A program made the translations under genes and the position numbers. The notes under the pieces were generated by a model, which saw only the letters and a list, made by a program, of their open reading frames with translations, was not told the origin of the DNA and did not search any database. From a bacterium (GTDB lineage Bacteria > Bacillota > Clostridia > Christensenellales > UBA1242): 6,002 bases of DNA. The DNA is taken from NCBI GenBank assembly GCA_024692805.1, contig JAILMD010000008.1, positions 1 through 6,002 of the forward strand, written 5' to 3'. Positions 1 to 5,174 of this stretch are shown in pieces (position 1 is the first letter of the stretch; each line of letters begins with the position of its first letter).

Positions 1-2
1 CA

Positions 3-149
3 AAATTTAAACTAACGATTGATAATGGCGTTGCAAAAGTTAATGCAAGAACTCTAACATATAGCGATCCTTATGATGATGACGATTATTATTCAAATAC
101 AGAAATAATTCTAACAGCCAAAACAAGCGAAGAAGAACCAAACAAATAA
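3..149 (+). CDS. C-terminal end of an unrecognised protein (5' partial)
   Basis: An open frame enters from the left edge and ends at TAA 147-149, giving the last 48 residues of a protein whose start lies outside the window. The visible part reads as alternating beta-like stretches (KFKLTIDNGVAKVNARTLTY and TEIILTAK) around a very acidic loop with four consecutive aspartates followed by two tyrosines, and it ends in a short charged tail (SEEEPNK). There is no membrane helix and no motif I recognise. An intrinsic terminator follows six bases after the stop, which supports a true gene end. The beta-rich acidic character would fit an extracytoplasmic or binding domain, but that is a guess; no function is assigned. 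Confidence 0.7.
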   Translation, partial: KFKLTIDNGVAKVNARTLTYSDPYDDDDYYSNTEIILTAKTSEEEPNK

Positions 150-150
150 A

Positions 151-176
151 AAAACGGGGCTTCCCCGCTTTTTTGT
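151..176 (+). terminator. Intrinsic terminator after the left-edge gene
   Basis: The stem CGGGG (155-159) pairs with CCCCG (163-167) around a CTT loop. It is preceded by an A-run and followed by C and six T's (169-174). It sits just past the stop at 149 and separates that gene from the OLE RNA promoter. Confidence 0.92.
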
Positions 177-217
177 TGCCTTAAATTTTTGACTCGTTTT
201 ACCAATAAGGCCGGCGC

Positions 218-249
218 TTGACAATTTTTCAAAATTTTGGTAATATAAT
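218..249 (+). promoter_or_regulatory. Sigma-A-type promoter for OLE RNA
   Basis: A perfect -35 box TTGACA lies at 218-223. A -10 TAATAT at 241-246 is 17 bp downstream. The overlapping perfect TATAAT at 244-249 would need a 20-bp spacer, so the 17-bp reading is preferred. Either places transcription start at about 253-257, where the closing helix of the RNA begins. The promoter lies between the upstream terminator and the RNA, so OLE appears to be expressed from its own start here. Confidence 0.75.
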
Positions 250-252
250 TAA

Positions 253-810
253 GTGAAGGTGCAGTATCCTAGTCAACTAAGCCAATTGAGGATGCCGAAA
301 TAAGCATCGCTGGCACAACTATGAAGTTTCTGGTGCTGGCTTTGGTTGCCCAAATTGGGGCTGGTGCTGGAAGTTAAGATTCTTGGGTGGGCTGTAATGG
401 CATATAGCCGCAAGCCCAACTATCGTGGAGACTTAAGTTGGTAATTTCAATTTGAAATTATTGCTTAAGATGGGAACCTGTATATAATGAAAGTTATGTA
501 CAGTGTAGCCTGCTTTGAGTGGTCAAACGGGAATTAAACGGAAACTTGTTTATTTGTTAAGTACACGCAGTAACCAAGTTGTTTATGAAACTTTGAACGC
601 AAAATTAAGATAAGATTGGTGTAACGTTGTTAAGGAAAACTTCTAGGTTGTTCGTAAGAGATGCTTCGAGGATTATAGTGTGGTCTCAGTGGCGATTCGG
701 TGCAAGTTTTGTGTAAAGGGAAACCGCTTGTTTGGTAACGAACAAGTTCAAAATTGGGAAATCCAACCGAACCTTATGCCGCAAGGTTTACTCGAAGCAT
801 TACCTTCTAA
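253..810 (+). ncRNA. ole: OLE (ornate, large, extremophilic) RNA
   Basis: This protein-free stretch of about 555 nt is full of complementary segments and lies directly upstream of oapA, the hallmark arrangement of OLE RNA. The two ends pair: GAAGGTG (255-261) with TACCTTC (801-807). That helix abuts a perfect 10-bp helix, ATGCTTCGAG (661-670) with CTCGAAGCAT (791-800). Inside are an 11-bp hairpin capped by GAAA (478-488/493-503), an 8-bp hairpin capped by GTAA (727-734/739-746), AACCTT/AAGGTT (770-775/783-788), a long arm closed by CTTAAG (432-437/464-469) containing TAATTTCA/TGAAATTA, TGGGCT/AGCCCA (388-393/413-418), AACTTG/CAAGTT (543-548/575-580) and GTATCCT/AGGATGC (264-270/289-295). From what is known of the family, OLE assembles with OapA at the membrane and with OapB and OapC, and its loss causes Mg2+, cold and alcohol sensitivity in Halalkalibacterium (Bacillus) halodurans. 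The length is slightly under the roughly 600 nt usually quoted. Exact ends are inferred from the promoter and closing helix. Confidence 0.9.
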
Positions 811-819
811 TTAAAAAAC

Positions 820-836
820 AATCTGCAAAAGCAGTT
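820..836 (+). other. Small hairpin between OLE RNA and oapA start
   Basis: CTGC (822-825) pairs with GCAG (830-833) around AAAA, just upstream of the oapA ATG and in the place where a ribosome binding site would be expected. The 4-bp stem has no T-run, so it is not a terminator. It might be an RNA processing point or a modest control of oapA translation. Confidence 0.3.
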
Positions 837-846
837 AAATAAATTT

Positions 847-1398
847 ATGAAAAACAAAAAACAAAAAAATAAAGACTATATCATTTGGCCAATAAAAATT
901 TTGCTATTGGCCTTAATTTTTTCTTTATCTTTCAGCCTTTTAAGCGAGGTTGCCCTATCAAACGCCTCAATTATTATAGCAGTTATTATAATTCTAGTTT
1001 TCGTCTCGCTCGGCATTTTATTTGACGTTATTGGCTTAGCCGTTGCAAGCGCTAACATAAGACACTTCACCGCTATGGCAGCCAGAAAAGTTAAAGGAAG
1101 CAAGCAAGCAATAAGTTTAGTTAAAAACGCAGGAAAAGTTAGTTCAATCTGTAATGACGTTATTGGTGACGTTTGCGGAATCTTAGCCGGTGCCGCTGGC
1201 GCAAGCATAATAGCAAAAATTGTAATAGAAAGCGACAAAAGTTTTCTAAGCATATTAATCCCTGCCCTAGTTTCAGCAATAATCGCAGGGCTAACAATTT
1301 TTGGCAAAGCAATCTTCAAACGCTACGCAATCAACAATGCAAATAAAATAACATTACACTTTGCAAAATTTATCAACTTCTTCACCAGAAAAGGGTAA
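847..1398 (+). CDS. oapA: OLE-associated membrane protein OapA
   Basis: This 183-residue integral membrane protein is predicted to bind OLE RNA and hold it at the cytoplasmic membrane. After a lysine-rich N-terminus there are four hydrophobic segments at about 12-32, 40-66, 109-127 and 132-157. Between the second and third lies a basic loop (IRHFTAMAARKVKGSKQ, about 71-87), a plausible RNA-facing surface. The signature is D104-V-I-G-D108: a DxxxD pair at these same residue numbers is the site changed in the published dominant-negative oapA mutant of B. halodurans. Length, topology and position directly 3' of the RNA all match the family, which has been linked to Mg2+ homeostasis. The ATG at 847 is the only sensible start, because the next in-frame Met is M77. 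No clear Shine-Dalgarno precedes it, so translation may depend on the RNA context. No terminator separates it from OLE upstream. Confidence 0.93.
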   Translation: MKNKKQKNKDYIIWPIKILLLALIFSLSFSLLSEVALSNASIIIAVIIILVFVSLGILFDVIGLAVASANIRHFTAMAARKVKGSKQAISLVKNAGKVSSICNDVIGDVCGILAGAAGASIIAKIVIESDKSFLSILIPALVSAIIAGLTIFGKAIFKRYAINNANKITLHFAKFINFFTRKG

Positions 1399-1414
1399 AA
1401 AAATTCTACTAATC

Positions 1415-1442
1415 TTGACTTTTAAATAAAATGAGTTAAACT
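1415..1442 (+). promoter_or_regulatory. Possible promoter for the tandem paralogue genes
   Basis: TTGACT (1415-1420, five of six to consensus) is followed after 16 bp by TAAACT (1437-1442, four of six). The start would fall near 1449, leaving a leader of under 20 nt that still includes the GGAGG at 1458-1462. In AT-rich DNA such matches are common, and read-through from oapA is equally possible because no terminator is visible after its stop. Confidence 0.4.
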
Positions 1443-1467
1443 AAAATTGAATTAAATGGAGGTTAAA

Positions 1468-1914
1468 ATGAGCGTTAGACTATGGCCAGATATATTTGTT
1501 GCAATGGAAACATTGGCGCAAATTTACGCAAGGGTAAACGATGAGGGAATTCTTACAGAGGAAGACAAGGAAAATATTTTTGTTGACATTAAAGATTGCA
1601 TTAAGTTGCAGAAAAGAGTTAATTACTCTCCGTTTTTAAACATCTTTACTTCGCCTGAAGGGTCTTGCAAAAATTGGGATGAAGAAGATTATAAAACCTA
1701 TTTAAAAGGCTTAAGTTACTTTTCTCAGGAAGGGAACACAAGCAGGTATAAATTAGATGCAAAGCGGTTGCTCAAAGGGATTGATGATTTTACTAATAAA
1801 GAAATTGTTAGTGGTCGGTTATATGCATTTTTACAGAATTCATACAGCGGTAGAATATTAGCGGCAACAGGAGTGTGTGCGGACCCAAAATACCGAATTG
1901 AAATGCAAGTTTAA
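1468..1914 (+). CDS. Unrecognised soluble protein, first of a tandem pair (MSVRLWP family)
   Basis: This 148-residue protein has no signal peptide and no membrane helix, so it is probably cytoplasmic. I do not recognise the family. The start is taken at ATG 1468, not the in-frame ATG at 1456, because GGAGG (1458-1462) is ideally placed for 1468 and the downstream paralogue starts at the equivalent Met. Features shared with the neighbour at 1966-2409 are the N-terminal MSVRLWP followed by F-V-x-M-E, a VDIKDCIKLQ segment, the block NYSP-x-L-x-IFTS-x-x-GS-x-KNWD-x-EDY (about 54-78), FSQ, and a late YSG motif. The conserved Cys, Trp and acidic residues could be structural or catalytic. It could be a small enzyme, an immunity-type protein or a partner of the OLE complex. 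None of these is shown; only the tandem duplication and the position behind oapA are seen. Confidence 0.85.
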   Translation: MSVRLWPDIFVAMETLAQIYARVNDEGILTEEDKENIFVDIKDCIKLQKRVNYSPFLNIFTSPEGSCKNWDEEDYKTYLKGLSYFSQEGNTSRYKLDAKRLLKGIDDFTNKEIVSGRLYAFLQNSYSGRILAATGVCADPKYRIEMQV

Positions 1915-1965
1915 ACTATTATATTGTGATTTTTAAAAACAAATCAAAAAGTAAAGGAGTAAATT

Positions 1966-2409
1966 ATGAGCGTTAGACTATGGCCGGAAACTTTTGTGAC
2001 AATGGAAGTTATTTTAAAGCTTGCAAAGAAAATAAATAAAAAACCTTATATAACAGGTAAAAAAGATTTATATATTGACATTATCGATTGTATAAAACTA
2101 CAAAATGATCTAAACTATTCACCACACCTACATATTTTTACTTCTTATCCAGGATCTTCAAAAAATTGGGATAAAGAAGACTATGAAGCATACTTTAAAA
2201 AAGTAGGATGTTTTTCCCAAATTGAAGATTCAACTATATACAAAATAAACACCCAAACGCTGTTCAAAGACCTTGATAATAGTTCAGAAAGCGCAATTAA
2301 AAAATGTATATGTAATAAATTATTAATTGATGGTGCATATTCTGGGATAACTATAGCAACGCTTGGTTTATCATCACTCCCTTCAACTAATGAAGAGTAC
2401 CAAAAATAA
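1966..2409 (+). CDS. Unrecognised soluble protein, second of the tandem pair (MSVRLWP family)
   Basis: This 147-residue paralogue of the protein at 1468-1914 lies 51 bp downstream on the same strand, with its own AAAGGAG (1953-1959) six bases before the ATG. It keeps MSVRLWP, F-V-x-M-E, (Y)IDI-x-DCIKLQ, NYSP-x-L-x-IFTS-x-x-GS-x-KNWD-x-EDY, FSQ and YSG. It diverges in the linker after residue 24, which is lysine-rich here and acidic in the first copy, and in the C-terminal third. The first 20 bases of both genes are identical. There is no membrane segment and no known domain that I can see. A short spacer with no terminator suggests one transcript for the pair. A two-way terminator follows at 2465-2499. 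Function unknown. Confidence 0.85.
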   Translation: MSVRLWPETFVTMEVILKLAKKINKKPYITGKKDLYIDIIDCIKLQNDLNYSPHLHIFTSYPGSSKNWDKEDYEAYFKKVGCFSQIEDSTIYKINTQTLFKDLDNSSESAIKKCICNKLLIDGAYSGITIATLGLSSLPSTNEEYQK

Positions 2410-2464
2410 AAACAAGTTATTATTTTCAACAAATTTCTCGTGACCGCGTTTTAACGCCACTTCG

Positions 2465-2499
2465 AAAACCAAATTTAGCAATTATGCCAATTTGGTTTT
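2465..2499. terminator. Bidirectional terminator between the tandem pair and tRNA-Ser
   Basis: A perfect 11-bp inverted repeat, AAAACCAAATT (2465-2475) and AATTTGGTTTT (2489-2499), carries A's on one side and T's on the other on both strands. It can therefore end the + strand transcript from the paralogue pair and the - strand tRNA transcript. The tRNA CCA end overlaps the outermost base. The stem is AT-rich and the T-run is only four long, so termination may be partial. Confidence 0.65.
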
Positions 2500-2588
2500 G
2501 GCGGAAGGTGGCGGATTTGAACCGCCGGTAGAATCTCTCCTACACCCGTTTTCGAGACGGGCACGTTAAACCGCTCCGACAACCTTCC
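2499..2588 (-). tRNA. tRNA-Ser (anticodon CGA)
   Basis: Read on the - strand this is a 90-nt class II tRNA. A 7-bp acceptor stem pairs GGAAGGT with ACCTTCC, followed by G as discriminator base and an encoded CCA (2499-2501). The anticodon stem CCCGT/ACGGG holds loop CTCGAAA with anticodon CGA (2552-2554), which reads UCG. The long variable arm GTAGGA/TTCTAC has a GAGA loop, and the T arm GGCGG/CCGCC has loop TTCAAAT. The long variable arm and the discriminator G are serine identity features. The D stem is short, with an apparent U-U opposition at its outer pair. It lies convergent to the paralogue pair and just downstream of dus, with its likely promoter at 2600-2628. Confidence 0.96.
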
Positions 2589-2599
2589 AAACCAATGAT

Positions 2600-2628
2600 A
2601 TTTTAACAAAAAAGAAGCCCTTAATCAA
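2600..2628 (-). promoter_or_regulatory. Probable tRNA-Ser promoter inside the dus terminator
   Basis: On the - strand TTGATT (2623-2628) and TAAAAT (2600-2605) are separated by exactly 17 bp, and a start near 2592 would give a tRNA leader of about four or five bases. The -35 box overlaps the loop and inner arm of the dus terminator hairpin and its last codons. Confidence 0.5.
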
Positions 2629-2638
2629 GGGTTTCTTT
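2608..2638 (-). terminator. Intrinsic terminator of the dus gene, overlapping its stop codon
   Basis: On the - strand AAAGAA-A-CCCTT pairs with AAGGG-C-TTCTTT around a 4-base loop, with one internal A-C mismatch, followed by a run of T's (complement of 2608-2613). The TAA stop of dus (2621-2623) lies in the loop and distal arm, so the last codons of the gene form the proximal arm. Confidence 0.8.
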
Positions 2639-3583
2639 TAAATTTTTCATAAGGTCATCAAGGCCATCTATCATAAGCAATTTTTGTTTTAATTCTGTTG
2701 CAAGATGCATTCCCTTAATAAAATGAACAAGGTGCGCTCGCATTTGCCCAATGATAAAGTTATCGTTATATTGTTTTTCTTTTAAAACGTCATAAATATA
2801 TTTAATCTGCTCATATTTAGAAAAAACTGCATTTTTCCCTGAAACTTTCGCAAAAATTGAAGAATTTCCTAAAGAACCTCTGCCTATCATAACACCAGCA
2901 GCCCCTGTTTCTTTTATAATCATTTCAAAATCTTCAACGCTTGTTACATCACCATTTGCAAAAACAGGAATTTTAACAGCGCTAGCAACCTCTTTAATAA
3001 CTTCAAGCGAGCTTTTCCCTGAATAATATTGTTCCCTAGTTCTGCCGTGGATAGTTATTGCACTTGCACCTGCCCTCTCACACATTTTAGCAAACTCAAC
3101 ATAGTTTTTATGTTTTTCATCAAAACCAGTGCGAAATTTAACGGTTATTGGTTTATTTGTTACCGAAACTGCACTTTTTATAATTCTTTCCGCTAAATTA
3201 ATATCTTTCATTAAAGCGCATCCATCACCATTATTAACAATTTTTGGCGCGGGACAACCCATATTAATATCAATAATATCAAATTTATCTAAAAGTCCGC
3301 TTTCAATAACATTTTTAAAATCTTCTGGCTCGTGGCCAAATAATTGAACGGCAACAGGTTTTTCATTTTTAGCAGTTTCAAGCATCTTTAATGTTTTTTC
3401 ATTATGAAAAAGTAAGGCCTTTGCGCTAATCATTTCAGTTGTTGTTAACCCCGCCCCATAAAACCTACATAAACTTCTAAAGCCTACTTCACTAAATCCA
3501 GCCATTGGCGCAAGAACAATATTGCTTTCAAGCCTAACATCACCTATTTTTAACCGTTTACAATATTTACTTTTTTCTGCCAT
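2621..3583 (-). CDS. dus: tRNA-dihydrouridine synthase (DusB type)
   Basis: This flavoenzyme reduces specific uridines in the tRNA D-loop to dihydrouridine, using FMN and NAD(P)H. The 320-residue protein has a Dus TIM barrel with all the usual motifs: LAPMAG at 24-29 (FMN phosphate region), NMGCP at 107-111 with C110 as the catalytic acid, VKFRTG at 147-152 including the FMN-contacting lysine, IHGRTREQYYSG at 177-188, NGDV at 209-212 and GVMIGRGSLGN at 229-239. A helical C-terminal domain follows (from about 250), as in DusB. The start is taken at ATG 3583, ten bases after the flippase stop. An in-frame GTG at 3622 would add 13 residues (LQKSLKTIKIS...) overlapping the flippase gene, which look unlike a Dus N-terminus. 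Neither start has a clear Shine-Dalgarno, so translation is probably coupled to the upstream gene. B. subtilis-type bacteria carry DusB-like enzymes only, hence the subtype, which is less certain than the family. Confidence 0.95.
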   Translation of the reverse strand: MAEKSKYCKRLKIGDVRLESNIVLAPMAGFSEVGFRSLCRFYGAGLTTTEMISAKALLFHNEKTLKMLETAKNEKPVAVQLFGHEPEDFKNVIESGLLDKFDIIDINMGCPAPKIVNNGDGCALMKDINLAERIIKSAVSVTNKPITVKFRTGFDEKHKNYVEFAKMCERAGASAITIHGRTREQYYSGKSSLEVIKEVASAVKIPVFANGDVTSVEDFEMIIKETGAAGVMIGRGSLGNSSIFAKVSGKNAVFSKYEQIKYIYDVLKEKQYNDNFIIGQMRAHLVHFIKGMHLATELKQKLLMIDGLDDLMKNLKETLD

Positions 3584-3593
3584 TAAAGATATT

Positions 3594-5135
3594 TTAATGG
3601 TTTTTAATGATTTTTGCAACACTTTTGCGATTTTTGAGTAAAGTTTTTATAAATAAAAGCCCTGTTATCAAAACATAAACCATAACCGCAAGAATTATCG
3701 CAAAAACAAGCCTGACCGTGTTAAAACTGCTTAATTTATAGTAAAATAGGTAAATTATGCCTATCATAACACCCGCCGAAATGATAAGTTTGAGAACATT
3801 AACTAGCGTTTGAGCTGTTAAATATTTCGCAGTAAACGCAAAATTGATTACAAAACACGTAAAAAAGCAACAAATTGACGCTATTTGGTCGCCTATTATT
3901 CCAATCTGCGGAATAAGCAATATATTTAATAAAATCTTTACTGCCCCACCAAATATAAGTGAAATAAGTGGCGTTTTAAAATTACCCGTTCCCTGCAAAA
4001 AACTTGCGAAAACTTGATAAAGGCCAAAGAAAACTACACTTATTGAGCCAACCATAAGCAACCTTGCTGATAACTCAATAAAATCGCTAGATAACGTTTG
4101 GCCATAAAGCAAGTTTATTATTGGCTTAGCAAGAATAAACAGCCCCCCAGCGCAAGGTAACAACATAAGCAAAACCAGGGTTATTGACGCGTTATATGTT
4201 TTCTTTAATAACTTTTCATTGCAACTTTCTTTTAGCGCTGAAATTTTAGGCAAAACAACGGTTGAAATACCTAAACTAAAAACTATTGGTAAATTAATCA
4301 AACTTCCAACAACACCGCTAGAAAGCCCAAAATAAGCCGTTGATAAGCTCGTTTCATTTGCCCTGCTTAAAAGATTAATTATTAGGTTTGAATCAATAAC
4401 GCCAACAATTGGTAAAACTAGGTCGCCTAAAAACAATGGCAAGCAAGTTTTAATAATTTGCATTATGCAAGATTTAGGCTTTGCCCTTTCGCCGCTTACA
4501 ACTTCTTTCTTTATTATTATCTTAAAATGAATAAAGGAATAAATAAGCGAAACAAATTCTGAAATCGTTATTCCTATCAAGGCTCCGCAAACGCCATAAA
4601 CTAAGCCATAAGGAAGCAAAACATAGGCTAAAACAAGCCCAAAAACGGCTTTTACTATTTGTTCTATTAACGAAATAACGCCCGTTGGAATTATGTTTTG
4701 ACAGCCCTGAAAATAGCCTTTAAAAACGCTGATTAAACCAACAAAGAAAACTGAAGGGCTTATGGCATAGTAACATAATTTTGCCTCTGGGTTGCCTTGA
4801 AATGCGCTGATTAATGGCGCCGTTAAAAAGATTATGGCAAAGAAAACAAAACTAACAGCGCCAACCATTACCAAACTTGTTAAGTAAACTTGCCTAGCGC
4901 CCTCAAAGTTGCCATTTGCCCTTTTAGCCGAAACAATTTTTGCAAGCGCCTGAGGAATAAACGAACTAGTTAGCGTTAAAACAAGTGAATAAATTGGAAA
5001 AACAATTTGATAAAGCCCAAGCCCTTCTGCACCAACAATCCACGTTAGCGGAAGTCTAAAAAAGGCACCAAGTGCCTTGCTTATAAACAATAACAAACAG
5101 AGAATTATTGCGTTGTGAGCAAAAGTCTTTTTCAT
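3594..5135 (-). CDS. SpoVB/YtgP (MurJ-like) lipid-linked saccharide flippase
   Basis: This 513-residue polytopic membrane protein of the MOP exporter superfamily (polysaccharide synthesis/MVIN type) has about 14 hydrophobic segments spread over its length. The N-terminus fits the SpoVB/YtgP branch: a first helix ending near F26, then GAEGLGLYQIVFPIYSL (about 35-51) and FIPQALAKIVSAKR (about 59-72). Later there are the family-like KGYFQGCQNIIPT (about 139-151) and ASFLQGTGNFKTPL in the C-terminal half. Relatives move lipid II or other undecaprenyl-linked sugars across the membrane for peptidoglycan synthesis, and SpoVB acts in the spore cortex. Length is close to B. subtilis SpoVB. Which substrate applies cannot be told from sequence, so no symbol is given. 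The ATG at 5135 has no Shine-Dalgarno (the preceding bases are CTAACCTAA). The gene lies 39 bp behind 5175-5756 and overlaps no neighbour. Confidence 0.9.
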   Translation of the reverse strand: MKKTFAHNAIILCLLLFISKALGAFFRLPLTWIVGAEGLGLYQIVFPIYSLVLTLTSSFIPQALAKIVSAKRANGNFEGARQVYLTSLVMVGAVSFVFFAIIFLTAPLISAFQGNPEAKLCYYAISPSVFFVGLISVFKGYFQGCQNIIPTGVISLIEQIVKAVFGLVLAYVLLPYGLVYGVCGALIGITISEFVSLIYSFIHFKIIIKKEVVSGERAKPKSCIMQIIKTCLPLFLGDLVLPIVGVIDSNLIINLLSRANETSLSTAYFGLSSGVVGSLINLPIVFSLGISTVVLPKISALKESCNEKLLKKTYNASITLVLLMLLPCAGGLFILAKPIINLLYGQTLSSDFIELSARLLMVGSISVVFFGLYQVFASFLQGTGNFKTPLISLIFGGAVKILLNILLIPQIGIIGDQIASICCFFTCFVINFAFTAKYLTAQTLVNVLKLIISAGVMIGIIYLFYYKLSSFNTVRLVFAIILAVMVYVLITGLLFIKTLLKNRKSVAKIIKNH

Positions 5136-5152
5136 TTAGGTTAGTATGCGCA

Positions 5153-5168
5153 ATAAACTCTTGTTTAT
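5153..5168 (-). other. Short intergenic hairpin upstream of the flippase gene
   Basis: ATAAAC and GTTTAT form a 6-bp AT-rich hairpin with a 4-base loop in the 39-bp gap between the anchored protein gene and the flippase gene. There is no T-run on the - strand, so it is a poor terminator. It could be an mRNA processing or stability element. Confidence 0.3.
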
Positions 5169-5174
5169 AAATAA

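Larger units (their letters stand above)
1468..2409 (+). repeat. Tandem gene duplication
   Basis: Two adjacent genes encode clearly homologous proteins of 148 and 147 residues. The nucleotide identity is strongest at the 5' ends, where 1468-1487 and 1966-1985 are identical, and is much lower afterwards. This points to an old duplication, or to acquisition of two diverged family members, not to a recent copy. Confidence 0.8.

Noticed and set aside
244..249. TATAAT as the -10 box of the OLE promoter
   Set aside because: It is a perfect hexamer, but 20 bp from TTGACA. The overlapping TAATAT with a 17-bp spacer is more usual; this is not excluded.
332..370. Repeated GGTGCTGG (332-339 and 363-370)
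   Set aside because: Two short copies within the RNA are better explained as strands of its structure than as a repeat element.
253..810. Alternative identities for the structured RNA: tmRNA, RNase P RNA, group I or II intron, T-box leader
   Set aside because: There is no tRNA-like end or tag frame, no T-box or intron motif that I can see, and the following gene is OapA, which points to OLE.
876..1319. Open frame on the - strand opposite oapA
   Set aside because: It is a mirror of the hydrophobic oapA coding sequence with no ribosome binding site. The + strand protein has family features.
1456..1467. Earlier ATG for the first paralogue (adds MEVK)
   Set aside because: This ATG overlaps the GGAGG that serves ATG 1468, and the second copy starts at the position equivalent to 1468.
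2181..2432. Open frame on the - strand opposite the second paralogue
   Set aside because: It lies antisense to a supported gene with a good ribosome binding site and shows no motif of its own.
3129..3347. Open frame on the + strand inside dus
   Set aside because: It is antisense to the catalytic core of a clear Dus enzyme; chance frame.
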